Shown: positions 9,794 through 18,390 of the stretch, piece after piece
Numbering within the stretch: the stretch's first letter is position 1
How the letters are laid out: each line of letters begins with the position of its first letter
Source of the DNA: Streptomyces lycii
GTDB lineage: Bacteria > Actinomycetota > Actinomycetes > Streptomycetales > Streptomycetaceae
Length of the DNA: 52,398 nucleotides
Direction: 5' to 3'
NCBI RefSeq assembly: GCF_009735685.1
Contig: NZ_WHPN01000300.1
Location: 1 to 52,398, forward strand
Notes under the pieces: model-generated
What the model was told of the DNA's origin: nothing
Database searches by the model: none
The model's input: the letters and a program-made list of their open reading frames with translations, nothing else
Position numbers and translations under genes: made by a program

Positions 9794-10015
9794 CTACTTG
9801 TAGCGGTAGACGATCCGGCCGCGCGTCAGGTCGTACGGAGACAGCTCCACCACGACCCGGTCATCGGGCAGGATGCGGATGTAGTGCATGCGCATCTTCC
9901 CGCTGATGTGCGCGAGGACCTTGTGACCGTTCTGGAGCTCCACCTTGAACATCGCGTTCGGCAGAGACTCGATCACGGTGCCCTCGATCTCGATGGCACC
10001 TTGCTTCTTGGCCAC
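9794..10015 (-). CDS. infA: Translation initiation factor IF-1
   Basis: IF-1 binds the ribosomal A site during initiation. The 73-residue protein starts at GTG 10015 ([20 protein letters not shown]) and is a single S1/OB domain. It contains [40 protein letters not shown] and [12 protein letters not shown]. Length and sequence match the family exactly. It has its own candidate promoter about 70 bases upstream and leads the rpmJ-rpsM group. Confidence 0.98.
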   Translation of the reverse strand: MAKKQGAIEIEGTVIESLPNAMFKVELQNGHKVLAHISGKMRMHYIRILPDDRVVVELSPYDLTRGRIVYRYK

Positions 10016-10086
10016 GCTTCGCCTTTCGAATCGGCTACCTTGATCGGTTCACGGCATGCACACAGGCAGGCGTGACCCGACGCGTC

Positions 10087-10116
10087 AGTCTACGCGACGG
10101 CATCCGGAAAGACTAA
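10087..10116 (-). promoter_or_regulatory. Candidate infA promoter
   Basis: On the minus strand a consensus-like -10 TAGACT (10087-10092) is preceded by 18 bases and a weak -35 TTAGTC (10111-10116). This puts the start of transcription about 65 bases before infA. The -10 is strong and the -35 is poor. Confidence 0.5.
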
Positions 10117-10153
10117 TCAGGGGTAGCTTCCCCGCCGCGGTGATCCTTACGCC

Positions 10154-10996
10154 TCAGGCGCCGGCGAGCGGATCCGGGGCCGTCGTGACGCCGTACTGCG
10201 CCAGCTTCGCCCTTCCGCCGTCCACGGCGGTCAGCACCAGCGGCCCCTCCGCCGTCAGGGCGACGGAGTGCTCCCAGTGGCTGCTCCAGGTGCCGTCGTC
10301 GGTCTTGACGGTCCAGTCGTCCGGGAGCACGTGGGTCTTCGCCGTGCCGAGGCTGACCATCGGCTCGATCGCGATGCAGAAGCCGGGCACCAGCTTCGGG
10401 CCGCGGCCGCGCCGGCGGTCGACGTAGTTCAGCAGATGCGGGTCCATGTGCATCTGCGAGCCGATGCCGTGGCCGCCGTAGTCCTCGATGATCCCGTACT
10501 TGCCGGTGGCGGGCCGCGGCTGGCGGCGGATGTAGCCCTCGATCGCCTTGGAGATGTCGACGAGCCGGTTGCCCTGCCGGACCGCGGCGATCCCGGCCCA
10601 CATGGACTCCTCCGTCACCCGGCTCAGCTCGTGCAGCTCCGGAGCGTGACCCTCGCCGACGAAGAGCGTGACGGCCGCGTCACCGTGCCAGCCGTCGATG
10701 ATCGCGCCCGCGTCGACGGAGATGATGTCGCCGTCCTTCAGCACGGTCACGGCGTCCGGGATGCCGTGCACCACGACATCGTTCACCGAGGTGCAGATGG
10801 TGGCGGGGAAGCCGCCGTAGCCGAGGAAGTTCGACCTGGCGCCGTGCTCCGCGAGGACCTTGCGGGCGACGTCGTCCAGGTCCTTGGTCGTGGCCCCGGG
10901 CACCGCCGCGGCGCGGCACGCCTCGTGGACGCGCGCGACGACCAGCCCGGCCTCGCGCATCTTCGCGATCTGCTCCGGGGTCTTGATCTCCACCAT
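10154..10996 (-). CDS. map: Methionine aminopeptidase, type I
   Basis: It removes the initiator Met from nascent proteins. I choose ATG 10996 (MVEIKTPEQIAKMREAGLVV, 280 residues) because the longer open frame upstream runs into a Gly/Arg-rich repeat. The di-metal ligands are visible: the two Asp in ISVDAGAIIDGWHGDAAVTL, His in DYGGHGIGS, Glu in IAIEPMV and Glu in SSHWEHSVAL. It lies downstream of adk, as in many Gram-positive bacteria, with an intervening three-copy 28-bp repeat. Confidence 0.97.
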   Translation of the reverse strand: MVEIKTPEQIAKMREAGLVVARVHEACRAAAVPGATTKDLDDVARKVLAEHGARSNFLGYGGFPATICTSVNDVVVHGIPDAVTVLKDGDIISVDAGAIIDGWHGDAAVTLFVGEGHAPELHELSRVTEESMWAGIAAVRQGNRLVDISKAIEGYIRRQPRPATGKYGIIEDYGGHGIGSQMHMDPHLLNYVDRRRGRGPKLVPGFCIAIEPMVSLGTAKTHVLPDDWTVKTDDGTWSSHWEHSVALTAEGPLVLTAVDGGRAKLAQYGVTTAPDPLAGA

Positions 10997-11023
10997 GCGG
11001 AATGCCTTCAGCCTTCTGTGTCG

Positions 11024-11107
11024 GGGTCCGGTGCGGTCCGGCTTTTGTCTCGGGTCCGGTGCGGCCCGGCTTCCGCGCCGGGCTCCGGTGCGGTCCGGGC
11101 CGGCGCC
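11024..11107. repeat. Three-copy 28-bp tandem repeat between adk and map
   Basis: Units begin at 11024, 11052 and 11080, each with a core GGGTCCGGTGCGG or close variant (the third reads GGGCTCCGGTGCGG), spaced 28 bases. It lies in the adk-map spacer and probably forms part of the transcribed leader of map. Confidence 0.75.
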
Positions 11108-11180
11108 CGGACCGCGCTGTACACAACGGTACGGCCGCGGCACCCTGGGGGCGCCGCGGCCGTACGGATACGTCTTCGCT

Positions 11181-11837
11181 TCAGGCCGCCTGGCGCTGGA
11201 GCGCGCTCATGGCGCGCTCCGTCACCTCGCCGACCTTGCCGAGGGCCGAGATCGTGACGACCAGGCCCTGGGAGCGGTAGTAGTCGATGATCGGCTCCGT
11301 CTCGCGGTGGTAGACCTCCAGCCGCTTGCGGACCGTCTCCTCGCTGTCGTCCTCGCGCTGGTACAGCTCGCCGCCGCACTCGTCGCACACGCCCTCGGTC
11401 TTCGGGCGCTTGTACTCAACGTGGAAGGTGTGCGAGCTGTCACTCCGGCACGTGCGCCGGCCCGCGATCCGCTTGACGACTTCCTCCTCCGGGACCTCCA
11501 GGTCCAGCACGCCGTCGAGCGCGATACCGCTCTCGGCGAGGATCTCGTCCAGCGCCTTGGCCTGGCTGAGATTCCGGGGAAAGCCGTCCAGCAGAAAGCC
11601 CTCGTCGGCGTCCGGCTTCTCCATCCGGTCCTTCGCCATTCCGACGGTCACCTCGTCCGGCACCAGCTCGCCGGCGTTCATGTACTCCTGCGCCTGCTTG
11701 CCGAGGGGCGTGCCCTGGCTGATGTTGGCACGGAAGAGGTCACCCGTGGAGATGTGCGGAATGGAGAGGTTCTTGGCAAGGTACGCGGCCTGCGTACCCT
11801 TCCCGGCGCCAGGCGGCCCGACGAGGACGATTCGCAT
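11181..11837 (-). CDS. adk: Adenylate kinase
   Basis: It catalyses ATP + AMP = 2 ADP. ATG 11837 gives MRIVLVGPPGAGKGTQAAYL with the P-loop GPPGAGKGT at residues 7-15 and 218 residues in total. The AMP-site motif GFLLDGFPRNLSQ and the long LID domain are present. The LID retains a CDECGG Cys pair plus an earlier Cys (RRTCRSD), consistent with a metal-bound or metal-derived LID. The ATG overlaps the secY stop (TGATG at 11837), so the two are translationally coupled. This coupling is common in the spc operons of Gram-positive bacteria. Confidence 0.98.
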   Translation of the reverse strand: MRIVLVGPPGAGKGTQAAYLAKNLSIPHISTGDLFRANISQGTPLGKQAQEYMNAGELVPDEVTVGMAKDRMEKPDADEGFLLDGFPRNLSQAKALDEILAESGIALDGVLDLEVPEEEVVKRIAGRRTCRSDSSHTFHVEYKRPKTEGVCDECGGELYQREDDSEETVRKRLEVYHRETEPIIDYYRSQGLVVTISALGKVGEVTERAMSALQRQAA

Positions 11838-13153
11838 CAGCGGAGGAACCCTTCGTAGTGTCGCTGCTGCAGCTGGCTCTCGATCTGCTTCACGGTCTCC
11901 AGGCCGACACCCACGATGATGAGGATGCTCGTCCCGCCGAACGGGAAGTTCTGGTTTGCCCCGAACAGCACCAGTGCCACCGTTGGCACCAGCGCGATCA
12001 AGCCCAGGTACAGCGATCCCGGCCACGTGATCCTGTTGAGCACGTAACTCAGGTACTCAGCGGTCGGTCGACCAGCCCGGATGCCCGGGATGAAGCCACC
12101 ATACTTCTTCATGTTGTCCGCGACTTCCTCGGGGTTGAACGAGATCGCCACGTAGAAGAACGCGAAGAAGACGATCAGGAGGAAGTAGGTGGCGATGTAA
12201 TACGGGTGGCTGCCGTCCACGAAATGGGCCTGAATCCAGGTGGCCCAGCCCGCGGTCGAGTTGCTGAACTGGACGAGCAGCGCCGGAATGTAGAGCAGCG
12301 ACGACGCGAAGATGACAGGAATCACACCTGCCTGGTTCACCTTCAACGGGATATAGGTGGACGTTCCCCCGTAGGACCTGCGGCCGATCATGCGCTTGGC
12401 GTACTGCACCGGAATTCGGCGCTGCGCCTGCTCGACGAAGACCACCAGGCCGACGATCGCCAGGCCCACCAGGATCACCGCGCCGAATTCCACCCAGCCG
12501 TCGGCGATCTTGCCCTGCTGCTTGATCTGCCACAGGGCGCCCGGGAAGCCCGCCGCGATGGCGATGAACATCAGGATCGACATGCCGTTGCCGATGCCGC
12601 GGTCGGTGATGAGTTCGCCCAGCCACATCACCGTCGTGGTGCCCGCGGTCATGACGAGGACCATGGTGATGGTGACGAAGATGGACTGGTCGGGGATGAT
12701 CTCGCTCGCCCGGTCACAGCCGGGGAAGAGCGAGCCACCGCGGGCGGTGGCCACGAGACCGGTGCCCTGCAGGACACCGAGGGCCACGGTCAGGTAGCGG
12801 GTGTACTGGGTGATCTTCGCGGTACCGGACTGCCCCTCCTTCTTCAGGGCCTCCAGCCGCGGGATCACGACGACGAGCAGCTGCAGGATGATGCTCGCCG
12901 TGATGTAGGGCATGATGCCGAGGGCGAAGATCGTGAGCTGCAGCAGTGCGCCACCGCTGAACATGTTGACGAGACCGAAGAGGTCTCCCCCCTGGCCCTT
13001 CGCGGCGTCCATGCAGTAGTTGACATTGACGTAGCTGACCCCGGGGATGGGAATGTGCGCCCCGAGTCGGAAGAGCACGATGATGCCCAACGTGAACAGC
13101 AGTTTCTTGCGCAGGTCGGGCGTCTTGAACGCCCGGGCGAACGCGGTGAGCAC
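11837..13153 (-). CDS. secY: Protein translocase subunit SecY
   Basis: SecY is the pore of the SecYEG protein-export channel in the cytoplasmic membrane. The 438-residue product starts at GTG 13153 with AGGAGG just upstream. About ten hydrophobic segments are visible. Family motifs include FRLGAHIPIPGV, GIMPYITASIILQLLVVVIP and GIGNGMSILMFIAIAAG. The C-terminal cytoplasmic motif AEYLSYVLNRITWPGS is also present. It follows rplO after 199 bases holding a perfect 16-bp hairpin, suggesting partly independent control. Confidence 0.98.
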   Translation of the reverse strand: MLTAFARAFKTPDLRKKLLFTLGIIVLFRLGAHIPIPGVSYVNVNYCMDAAKGQGGDLFGLVNMFSGGALLQLTIFALGIMPYITASIILQLLVVVIPRLEALKKEGQSGTAKITQYTRYLTVALGVLQGTGLVATARGGSLFPGCDRASEIIPDQSIFVTITMVLVMTAGTTTVMWLGELITDRGIGNGMSILMFIAIAAGFPGALWQIKQQGKIADGWVEFGAVILVGLAIVGLVVFVEQAQRRIPVQYAKRMIGRRSYGGTSTYIPLKVNQAGVIPVIFASSLLYIPALLVQFSNSTAGWATWIQAHFVDGSHPYYIATYFLLIVFFAFFYVAISFNPEEVADNMKKYGGFIPGIRAGRPTAEYLSYVLNRITWPGSLYLGLIALVPTVALVLFGANQNFPFGGTSILIIVGVGLETVKQIESQLQQRHYEGFLR

Positions 13154-13295
13154 GGTGCCTCCTGCGCCCCCCGCGCCAGGCGCGAGAGGTGACGGTCTTG
13201 AGGATCGACGGATACAAAGCAGTCAAAAGCCGCGGAGGCACAGGCCACGCGGACAGTAACAGTGGCCTACCTTACCGGCGTACGTGCCCCCCATG

Positions 13296-13345
13296 GAACG
13301 ACCAACCGGGGATGCCCCTTGAGGACATCCCCGGTTGGTCGGTTC
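13296..13345 (-). terminator. Strong hairpin between rplO and secY
   Basis: Perfect 16-bp arms CGACCAACCGGGGATG (13299-13314) and CATCCCCGGTTGGTCG (13326-13341) flank an 11-base loop. They can be extended by GAA/TTC across one bulged base. The stem begins about 8 bases past the rplO stop on the minus strand. There is no U-tract, so it may be an attenuator or processing site. A -10-like TAAGGT lies about 20 bases further on and could serve secY. Confidence 0.6.
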
Positions 13346-13352
13346 AACGCGC

Positions 13353-13808
13353 TCAGACGAGCTCGGTGACGGTGCCGCCGGCGGCGGTGATCTTCTCCTT
13401 GGCGGAGCCGGAGACGGCGTCGACCGTCACCTGCAGCGCCACGGTCAGCTCACCCTGGCCGAGGACCTTCACGAGCTGGTTCTTGCGCACCGCGCCCTTG
13501 GCGACCAGATCGGCCACCGTGACCTCGCCACCCTGCGGGTAGAGCGCGGCCAGCTTGTCCAGGTTCACGACCTGGTACTCGGTGCGGAACGGGTTCTTGA
13601 AGCCCCGCAGCTTCGGGAGACGCATGTGGAGGGGCATCTGCCCGCCCTCGAAGCGCTCCGGAACCTGGTAACGGGCCTTCGTGCCCTTGGTGCCACGACC
13701 AGCGGTCTTGCCCTTGGACGCCTCACCACGACCCACACGGGTCTTGGCGGTCTTGGCGCCCGGGGCGGGCCGGAGGTTGTGGACCTTCAGCGGGTTGTTC
13801 TCCGCCAT
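13353..13808 (-). CDS. rplO: 50S ribosomal protein L15
   Basis: L15 is a late-assembly protein of the 50S subunit. ATG 13808 gives [20 protein letters not shown], 151 residues. Family motifs are [20 protein letters not shown] and [20 protein letters not shown]. One base separates it from the rpmD stop (TGACATG). It is the last ribosomal gene of the spc group before the secY boundary hairpin. Confidence 0.97.
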   Translation of the reverse strand: MAENNPLKVHNLRPAPGAKTAKTRVGRGEASKGKTAGRGTKGTKARYQVPERFEGGQMPLHMRLPKLRGFKNPFRTEYQVVNLDKLAALYPQGGEVTVADLVAKGAVRKNQLVKVLGQGELTVALQVTVDAVSGSAKEKITAAGGTVTELV

Positions 13809-13809
13809 G

Positions 13810-13992
13810 TCAGTCGACCTCCTCGACCGTGACGAGGTGCCGCACGGTCTGCGCCATGCCGCGGAACTCGGGACGGTCATCCTTGACGACCACGTCGTTC
13901 ACTCGCTTCAGGCCGAGCGAACGAAGGGTGTCGCGGTGGTTCTGCTTGCTGCCGATGAGCGACTTCGTCTGCGTGATCTTGAGGCGGGCCAT
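13810..13992 (-). CDS. rpmD: 50S ribosomal protein L30
   Basis: A 60-residue protein, [20 protein letters not shown], then [20 protein letters not shown] and a C-terminal [16 protein letters not shown]. It starts at ATG 13992, overlapping the rpsE stop (TAATG). A longer frame to 14181 lies inside rpsE and is a shadow. The order rpsE-rpmD-rplO is the normal spc arrangement. Confidence 0.97.
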   Translation of the reverse strand: MARLKITQTKSLIGSKQNHRDTLRSLGLKRVNDVVVKDDRPEFRGMAQTVRHLVTVEEVD

Positions 13993-14591
13993 TACGCACC
14001 CGCCCCGGCACGCGCCCGCAGCAGAGCGGCGGGAGCGACGTCCTCCAGCGGCAGGCCACGGCGGGCGGCGATCTCCTCGGGACGCTGCAGTCCCCGGAGT
14101 GCCGCCACGGTGGCGTGCACGATGTTGATCGGGTTCGACGAGCCGAGCGACTTGCTCAGCACGTCGTGGATGCCGGCGCACTCCAGAACGGCGCGCACCG
14201 GGCCACCCGCGATCACACCGGTACCGGGGGAAGCAGGCTTGAGCAGGACGACGCCCGCGGCCTTCTCGCCCTGGATCGGGTGCGGGATGGTGCCCTGGAT
14301 CCGGGGGACCTTGAAGAAGTGCTTCTTGGCCTCCTCAACACCCTTGGCGATGGCGGCCGGCACCTCCTTGGCCTTGCCGTATCCGACACCCACGGTGCCG
14401 TCACCGTCGCCCACCACGACCAGCGCGGTGAAGCTGAAGCGACGACCACCCTTCACGACCTTGGCGACTCGGTTGATGGCGACGACGCGCTCGACGTACG
14501 CGGTCTTCTCGGCGGCAGCGCCACCGTCGCGACCCTTCCGGTCCCGTCGCTCGCCACCGGCGCCGCCACCGCGGCGCTGGGGTCCAGCCAT
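13992..14591 (-). CDS. rpsE: 30S ribosomal protein S5
   Basis: S5 helps maintain decoding fidelity and lies near the spectinomycin site. ATG 14591 gives [20 protein letters not shown], 199 residues, with a Gly/Arg-rich N-terminal extension typical of actinobacteria. The conserved loop [13 protein letters not shown] is intact and looks wild type. The S5 C-terminal domain ([20 protein letters not shown]) and a tail RARAGAGA follow. An in-frame ATG two codons further upstream is possible but less likely. Confidence 0.97.
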   Translation of the reverse strand: MAGPQRRGGGAGGERRDRKGRDGGAAAEKTAYVERVVAINRVAKVVKGGRRFSFTALVVVGDGDGTVGVGYGKAKEVPAAIAKGVEEAKKHFFKVPRIQGTIPHPIQGEKAAGVVLLKPASPGTGVIAGGPVRAVLECAGIHDVLSKSLGSSNPINIVHATVAALRGLQRPEEIAARRGLPLEDVAPAALLRARAGAGA

Positions 14592-14634
14592 TGGAATTAC
14601 CTCTCTCGTTAACGTCCGCTGTGACGGAACCGGC

Positions 14635-15018
14635 TCAGAACTTGAGCCCGGCTTCACGGGCGGCGTCCGCCAGAGCGGCGATGCGCCCGGCGTACTGGTT
14701 GCCACCGCGGTCGAACACGACCGCCTCGATGCCGGCGGCCTTGGCGCGCTCGGCGACCAGAGCGCCGACCTTCTGCGCCTGTGCGCTCTTGTCGGCCTCG
14801 CCGCCACGGATGGATGCGTCCAGGGTCGACGCGGAGGCCAGCGTGTGGCCCGCGATGTCGTCGATCACCTGAGCGACCATGTGACGGTTGGACCGCGTCA
14901 CGACCAGGCGGGGACGCTCCGGCGTACCGGAAACCCGCTTGCGGACGCGGATGTGGCGCCGCTTGATGGCCGCACGCTTGCGCGCGTCACCCTTAGCGAT
15001 CTTCACACCGTATGCCAT
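14635..15018 (-). CDS. rplR: 50S ribosomal protein L18
   Basis: L18 binds 5S rRNA together with L5 and L25. The 127-residue product starts at ATG 15018 ([20 protein letters not shown]). The core [20 protein letters not shown] and the C-terminus [19 protein letters not shown] match the family. It follows rplF by three bases. Confidence 0.97.
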   Translation of the reverse strand: MAYGVKIAKGDARKRAAIKRRHIRVRKRVSGTPERPRLVVTRSNRHMVAQVIDDIAGHTLASASTLDASIRGGEADKSAQAQKVGALVAERAKAAGIEAVVFDRGGNQYAGRIAALADAAREAGLKF

Positions 15019-15021
15019 GGC

Positions 15022-15561
15022 TTACTTACCAGCCTTTCCGACCTTGCGGCGGATGACTTCGCCCGCGTACTTCACGCCCTTGGCCTTGTACGGGTCGGGC
15101 TTCCGCAGCTTGCGGATGTTGGCGGCGACCTCGCCGACCTTCTGCTTGTCGATGCCCTCGACGCTGAGCTTGGTCGGGGACTCCACCTTGAAGGTGATGC
15201 CCTCGGGGGCCTCGACCAGGATCGGGTGGCTGTAGCCCAGGGAGAACTCCAGGTTGGAGCCCTTGGCCTGGACGCGGTAACCGACACCGCTGATCTCGAG
15301 CGCCTTGCTGTATCCCTGGGTCACACCGGTGATCATGTTCGCCACCAGCGTGCGGGACAGGCCGTGCAGGGCCCTGTTCTGACGCTCGTCGTTGGGGCGG
15401 GTGACGTTGATGACGCCGTCCTCACCCTTGGCGATCTCGATGGGCTCGGCGACGGTGTGCGAGAGAGAACCCTTGGGGCCCTTCACTGCGACCGTACGGC
15501 CATCGATGGTGACGTCCACGCCGGCGGGAACCGAGATGGGGAGCTTGCCGATACGCGACAT
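15022..15561 (-). CDS. rplF: 50S ribosomal protein L6
   Basis: L6 lies near the GTPase-associated region and the sarcin-ricin loop. ATG 15561 gives [20 protein letters not shown], 179 residues, with GGAGGAA upstream; a longer frame to 15609 lacks support. Two L6 domains are visible, the second ending [19 protein letters not shown]. It lies between rpsH and rplR. Confidence 0.97.
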   Translation of the reverse strand: MSRIGKLPISVPAGVDVTIDGRTVAVKGPKGSLSHTVAEPIEIAKGEDGVINVTRPNDERQNRALHGLSRTLVANMITGVTQGYSKALEISGVGYRVQAKGSNLEFSLGYSHPILVEAPEGITFKVESPTKLSVEGIDKQKVGEVAANIRKLRKPDPYKAKGVKYAGEVIRRKVGKAGK

Positions 15562-15580
15562 TGCAGTTCCTCCTTCCCGA

Positions 15581-15979
15581 CTACCAGACGTAGGCGAGGA
15601 CTTCCCCACCCACGCCCTTCTTCTGCGCCTGCTGGCCGGTGAGCAGCCCGTGGGACGTGGAGATGATCGCCACGCCCAGGCCGCCGAGCACCTTCGGCAG
15701 GTTGGTGGACTTTGCGTAGACCCGCAGGCCCGGCTTCGAAATCCGCTTGATGCCGGCGATCGAGCGCTCGCGGTTCGGGCCGAACTTCAGCTCGAGGACG
15801 AGGTTCTTGCCGACCTCGGCGTCCTCGGTCTTCCAGCCGGTGATGAAGCCCTCCTGCTGGAGGATCTCCGCGATGTGCGACTTGATCTTGCTGTGCGGCA
15901 TCACGACGGTGTCGTGGTAAGCCGAGTTAGCGTTTCGCAGACGGGTCAACATGTCTGCGATCGGATCGGTCATGGTCAT
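15581..15979 (-). CDS. rpsH: 30S ribosomal protein S8
   Basis: S8 binds the central domain of 16S rRNA and represses the spc operon in E. coli. I choose ATG 15979 ([20 protein letters not shown], 132 residues), with GAAGG about six bases upstream. ATG 15973 (MTDPIADM) is the alternative. The C-terminus [20 protein letters not shown] is characteristic. It is preceded by an unusually long 345-base gap after rpsZ. Confidence 0.97.
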   Translation of the reverse strand: MTMTDPIADMLTRLRNANSAYHDTVVMPHSKIKSHIAEILQQEGFITGWKTEDAEVGKNLVLELKFGPNRERSIAGIKRISKPGLRVYAKSTNLPKVLGGLGVAIISTSHGLLTGQQAQKKGVGGEVLAYVW

Positions 15980-16324
15980 GATGGCCTTCGGCCTCTCTCG
16001 CCGGGGTTTCCCTATCTGCGCCATCCCTCTCCCCGATCCGTACGCTGCTCGAAAGCTGTGCCGCTCCGATCGCTCGGAGCGGCCGCGTACGGCCGGGACG
16101 GGTGCGGCGCGGGGGACCTACGGCGTAGTAAGTGTCATAGCGGGCTGGAGCCCGCGGACGGCCATGGGCGGCGGACGCCCAACCCTTCCACTCTACGCGA
16201 GACGCGCAGCTGGTACGGGCCGGGCCCCGCCTCCCACGTGCTTACCGAGAGCCCTGGTTGGCCCCTTGGGCCCCGCCGTCCGGTCCTCGCCCGCGAGGGG
16301 CGCCTCCCGGACGGCGGGAAGGGG
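15980..16324 (-). other. 345-base gap between S14 and S8 genes with hairpins
   Basis: This is the longest spacer inside the spc genes. On entering it from the S14 gene there is a 12-bp perfect stem (16272-16283 with 16307-16318) carrying an inner CCTCG/CGAGG stem. A GCGGGC/GCCCGC hairpin lies at 16140-16155, and a perfect 10-bp stem GCCGCTCCGA/TCGGAGCGGC at 16060-16083. No gene is visible. I see no confident promoter, though one would be expected if the first hairpin terminates. Confidence 0.5.
16272..16318 (-). terminator. Branched hairpin directly after rpsZ
   Basis: Arms CCCGCCGTCCGG (16272-16283) and CCGGACGGCGGG (16307-16318) are perfect over 12 bp and enclose a second stem, CCTCG/CGAGG (16285-16289/16294-16298). 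The structure begins seven bases beyond the rpsZ stop codon. It has no U-tract. It could act as an attenuator between rpsZ and rpsH. Confidence 0.5.
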
Positions 16325-16510
16325 TTACCAGGAGCTCTTGGTCACGCCCGGCAGCTCGCCGCGGTGCGCCATCTCACGAAGGCACACACGGCAGAGGCCG
16401 AACTTGCGGTAGACGGAGTGCGGCCGGCCGCAGCGCTGGCAGCGGGTGTACGCGCGCACACCGAACTTCGGCTTGCGGGCGGCCTTAGCGATCAGAGCCT
16501 TCTTCGCCAC
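16325..16510 (-). CDS. rpsZ: 30S ribosomal protein S14, zinc type
   Basis: The 61-residue product starts at GTG 16510 ([20 protein letters not shown]). It has a four-Cys zinc ribbon, C24-x2-C27-x12-C40-x2-C43 (RCQRCGRP and LCRVCLRE). The short zinc form is the housekeeping S14; streptomycetes also carry a longer zinc-free paralogue elsewhere. It follows rplE by two bases with GGAG upstream. A longer frame upstream is a shadow inside rplE. Confidence 0.97.
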   Translation of the reverse strand: MAKKALIAKAARKPKFGVRAYTRCQRCGRPHSVYRKFGLCRVCLREMAHRGELPGVTKSSW

Positions 16511-16512
16511 GG

Positions 16513-17076
16513 TCAGTTCTCCTTGAACGGGAAGCCGAGGTGACGAAGCAGGGCGCGGCCCTCGTCGTCGTTGGTCGCCGTGGTGACCACGGTGATGTCC
16601 ATGCCCCGGACCCGGTCGATCTTGTCCTGGTCGATCTCGTGGAACATGACCTGCTCCGTGAGACCGAAGGTGTAGTTGCCCCGGCCGTCGAACTGCTTCG
16701 GCGACAGCCCGCGGAAGTCGCGGATGCGCGGAAGCGCGAGCGACAGCAGGCGGTCCAGGAACTCCCACATGCGGTCGCCCCGGAGGGTGACGTGGGCGCC
16801 GATCGGCTGGCCCTCGCGCAGCTTGAACTGCGCGATGGACTTGCGGGCCTTGGTGACCGACGGCTTCTGGCCGGTGATCGTGGCGAGGTCCTTGATGGCA
16901 CCCTCGATCAGCTTGGAGTCGCGGGCGGCGTCGCCCACACCCATGTTGACCACGATCTTGGTGAGACCCGGGATCTGCATGACGTTCTCGTAGGAGAACT
17001 GCTCACGCATCTTGCCGGTGATCTCGTCGCGGTAGCGCTGCTTGAGCCGCGGCGCGTTACTGGTGGTGGCAGTCAT
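16513..17076 (-). CDS. rplE: 50S ribosomal protein L5
   Basis: L5 binds 5S rRNA and contacts the P-site tRNA. The 187-residue product starts at ATG 17076 ([20 protein letters not shown]). Core motifs are [40 protein letters not shown] and [19 protein letters not shown]. Its ATG overlaps the rplX stop (TGATG), indicating coupling. Confidence 0.98.
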   Translation of the reverse strand: MTATTSNAPRLKQRYRDEITGKMREQFSYENVMQIPGLTKIVVNMGVGDAARDSKLIEGAIKDLATITGQKPSVTKARKSIAQFKLREGQPIGAHVTLRGDRMWEFLDRLLSLALPRIRDFRGLSPKQFDGRGNYTFGLTEQVMFHEIDQDKIDRVRGMDITVVTTATNDDEGRALLRHLGFPFKEN

Positions 17077-17399
17077 CAGATGTCCTCACCGGTCCGCTTG
17101 GCAACGCGGATCTTGTTGCCTTCGTCGTCGAAGCGGTATCCGACACGGGTGACGACCTTGTTGCCGTCCTTCTCCACCACGAGCTGGACGTTGCTCACGT
17201 GGATCGGGGCCTCGGTCGTCACGATGCCGCCGGTCTTCGAACCGCGTGCGGTCTGGCCGGCCTTCGTGTGCTTCTTGACCCGGTTGACACCCTCGACCAG
17301 GACGCGGTCGTCGCCGGGGTAGGCCTGGATGACCTTGCCCTGCTTGCCCTTGTCCTTACCGGTGATGACCTGGACCAGGTCGCCCTTCTTGATCTTCAT
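17076..17399 (-). CDS. rplX: 50S ribosomal protein L24
   Basis: L24 is an early 50S assembly protein with a KOW domain. The 107-residue product starts at ATG 17399 ([20 protein letters not shown]). The KOW motif [20 protein letters not shown] and the segment [14 protein letters not shown] are clear. Three bases separate it from rplN, and it overlaps rplE by one base. Confidence 0.98.
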   Translation of the reverse strand: MKIKKGDLVQVITGKDKGKQGKVIQAYPGDDRVLVEGVNRVKKHTKAGQTARGSKTGGIVTTEAPIHVSNVQLVVEKDGNKVVTRVGYRFDDEGNKIRVAKRTGEDI

Positions 17400-17402
17400 C
17401 GG

Positions 17403-17771
17403 TTACAGCACCTCCGGCGCGAGCGAGATGATCTTCATGAACTTCTTCTCGCGCAGCTCCCGGCCCACCGGGCCGAAGATGCGGGTGCCGCGGGGGTCAC
17501 CGTCGTTCTTGAGGATGACGGCCGCGTTCTCGTCGAAGCGGATGTACGAGCCGTCGGCGCGGCGGCGCTCCTTCACCGTGCGAACGATGACCGCCTTGAT
17601 GACGTCACCCTTCTTCACGTTACCGCCGGGAATCGCGTCCTTCACGGTGGCGACGATGACGTCGCCGATGCCCGCGTAGCGGCGACCGGAACCACCGAGA
17701 ACACGGATGCAAAGGATCTCCTTCGCACCAGTGTTGTCGGCGACCCGCAGTCGCGACTCCTGCTGGATCAC
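17403..17771 (-). CDS. rplN: 50S ribosomal protein L14
   Basis: L14 is at the 50S interface and contacts 16S helix 14. I choose GTG 17771 ([20 protein letters not shown], 122 residues) with GGAG upstream; the frame is open further but the family begins here. The signature [20 protein letters not shown] is present. It is the first gene of the classical spc set, separated from rpsQ by 104 bases with two hairpins. Confidence 0.97.
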   Translation of the reverse strand: MIQQESRLRVADNTGAKEILCIRVLGGSGRRYAGIGDVIVATVKDAIPGGNVKKGDVIKAVIVRTVKERRRADGSYIRFDENAAVILKNDGDPRGTRIFGPVGRELREKKFMKIISLAPEVL

Positions 17772-17800
17772 GTCTATCTCCTGATCGTCTGCCGGTTCCC

Positions 17801-17872
17801 GGCGGGGTCCGGCCGCTGTGGGCACGGACCCCGCCGAGCCTGGCGGAACCGTCCTGAGGAGAAAACCTCAGG
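17801..17872 (-). other. Two hairpins at the S10/spc boundary
   Basis: Just after the rpsQ stop, arms CCTGAGG and CCTCAGG close on a short loop (about 17853-17872). Next, GGCGGGGTCCG (17801-17811) and CGGACCCCGCC (17825-17835) form a perfect 11-bp stem. They occupy the rpsQ-rplN spacer, the position where E. coli separates the S10 and spc operons. No promoter is obvious. Confidence 0.5.
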
Positions 17873-17875
17873 TGT

Positions 17876-18166
17876 TTACTTGGCCTTCTCGAGGATCTCG
17901 ACGATGCGCCAGCGCTTGGTGGCGGACAGCGGCCGGGTCTCCATCAGGAGGACGCGGTCGCCGACACCGGCAGCGTTCTGCTCGTCGTGCGCCTTGAGCT
18001 TGTTGGTACGGCGAACGACCTTGCCGTACAGCGCGTGCTTGACGCGGTCCTCAACGGCGACGACGACGGTCTTGTCCATCTTGTCGCTGACGACCAGACC
18101 CTCACGGGTCTTGCGGAAGCCACGCTCGTTCGTGGTGGATTCAGTAGTCACTGTGTTCTCGCTCAT
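17876..18166 (-). CDS. rpsQ: 30S ribosomal protein S17
   Basis: S17 binds 16S rRNA helix 11. The 96-residue product starts at ATG 18166, overlapping the rpmC stop (TGATG). A Thr/Glu-rich leader ([20 protein letters not shown]) precedes the OB-fold core [20 protein letters not shown]. The core then has [20 protein letters not shown]. The leader is longer than in E. coli but usual in Streptomyces. Confidence 0.97.
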   Translation of the reverse strand: MSENTVTTESTTNERGFRKTREGLVVSDKMDKTVVVAVEDRVKHALYGKVVRRTNKLKAHDEQNAAGVGDRVLLMETRPLSATKRWRIVEILEKAK

Positions 18167-18390
18167 CAGGCGCTCTCCACCGTCTCGATGCCGAGCTCGC
18201 GCTCCCGCATCAGGGTGTAGATCCGGGCGATGTCCTTGCGGACGGCCTTCAGCCGGCCGTGGTTCTCGAGCTGTCCGGTCGCCGCCTGGAAGCGGAGGTT
18301 GAACAGCTCCTCCTTGGCCTCACGCAGCTTGGCAACGAGGTCCTCGTTGTTCAGCTCACGCAGCTCGGACGCCTTGGTTCCGGCCGCCAT
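18166..18390 (-). CDS. rpmC: 50S ribosomal protein L29
   Basis: L29 lies at the polypeptide exit and helps dock trigger factor and SRP. ATG 18390 gives [20 protein letters not shown], 74 residues, overlapping the rplP stop as TGATG. A GTG one codon upstream is possible. The motif [20 protein letters not shown] identifies the family. Confidence 0.96.
   Translation of the reverse strand: MAAGTKASELRELNNEDLVAKLREAKEELFNLRFQAATGQLENHGRLKAVRKDIARIYTLMRERELGIETVESA

Noticed and set aside
15973..16024. Longer start for rpsH at 16024
   Set aside because: The extra N-terminal residues ([15 protein letters not shown]) are not part of S8 and derive from the leader; GAAGG favours ATG 15979.
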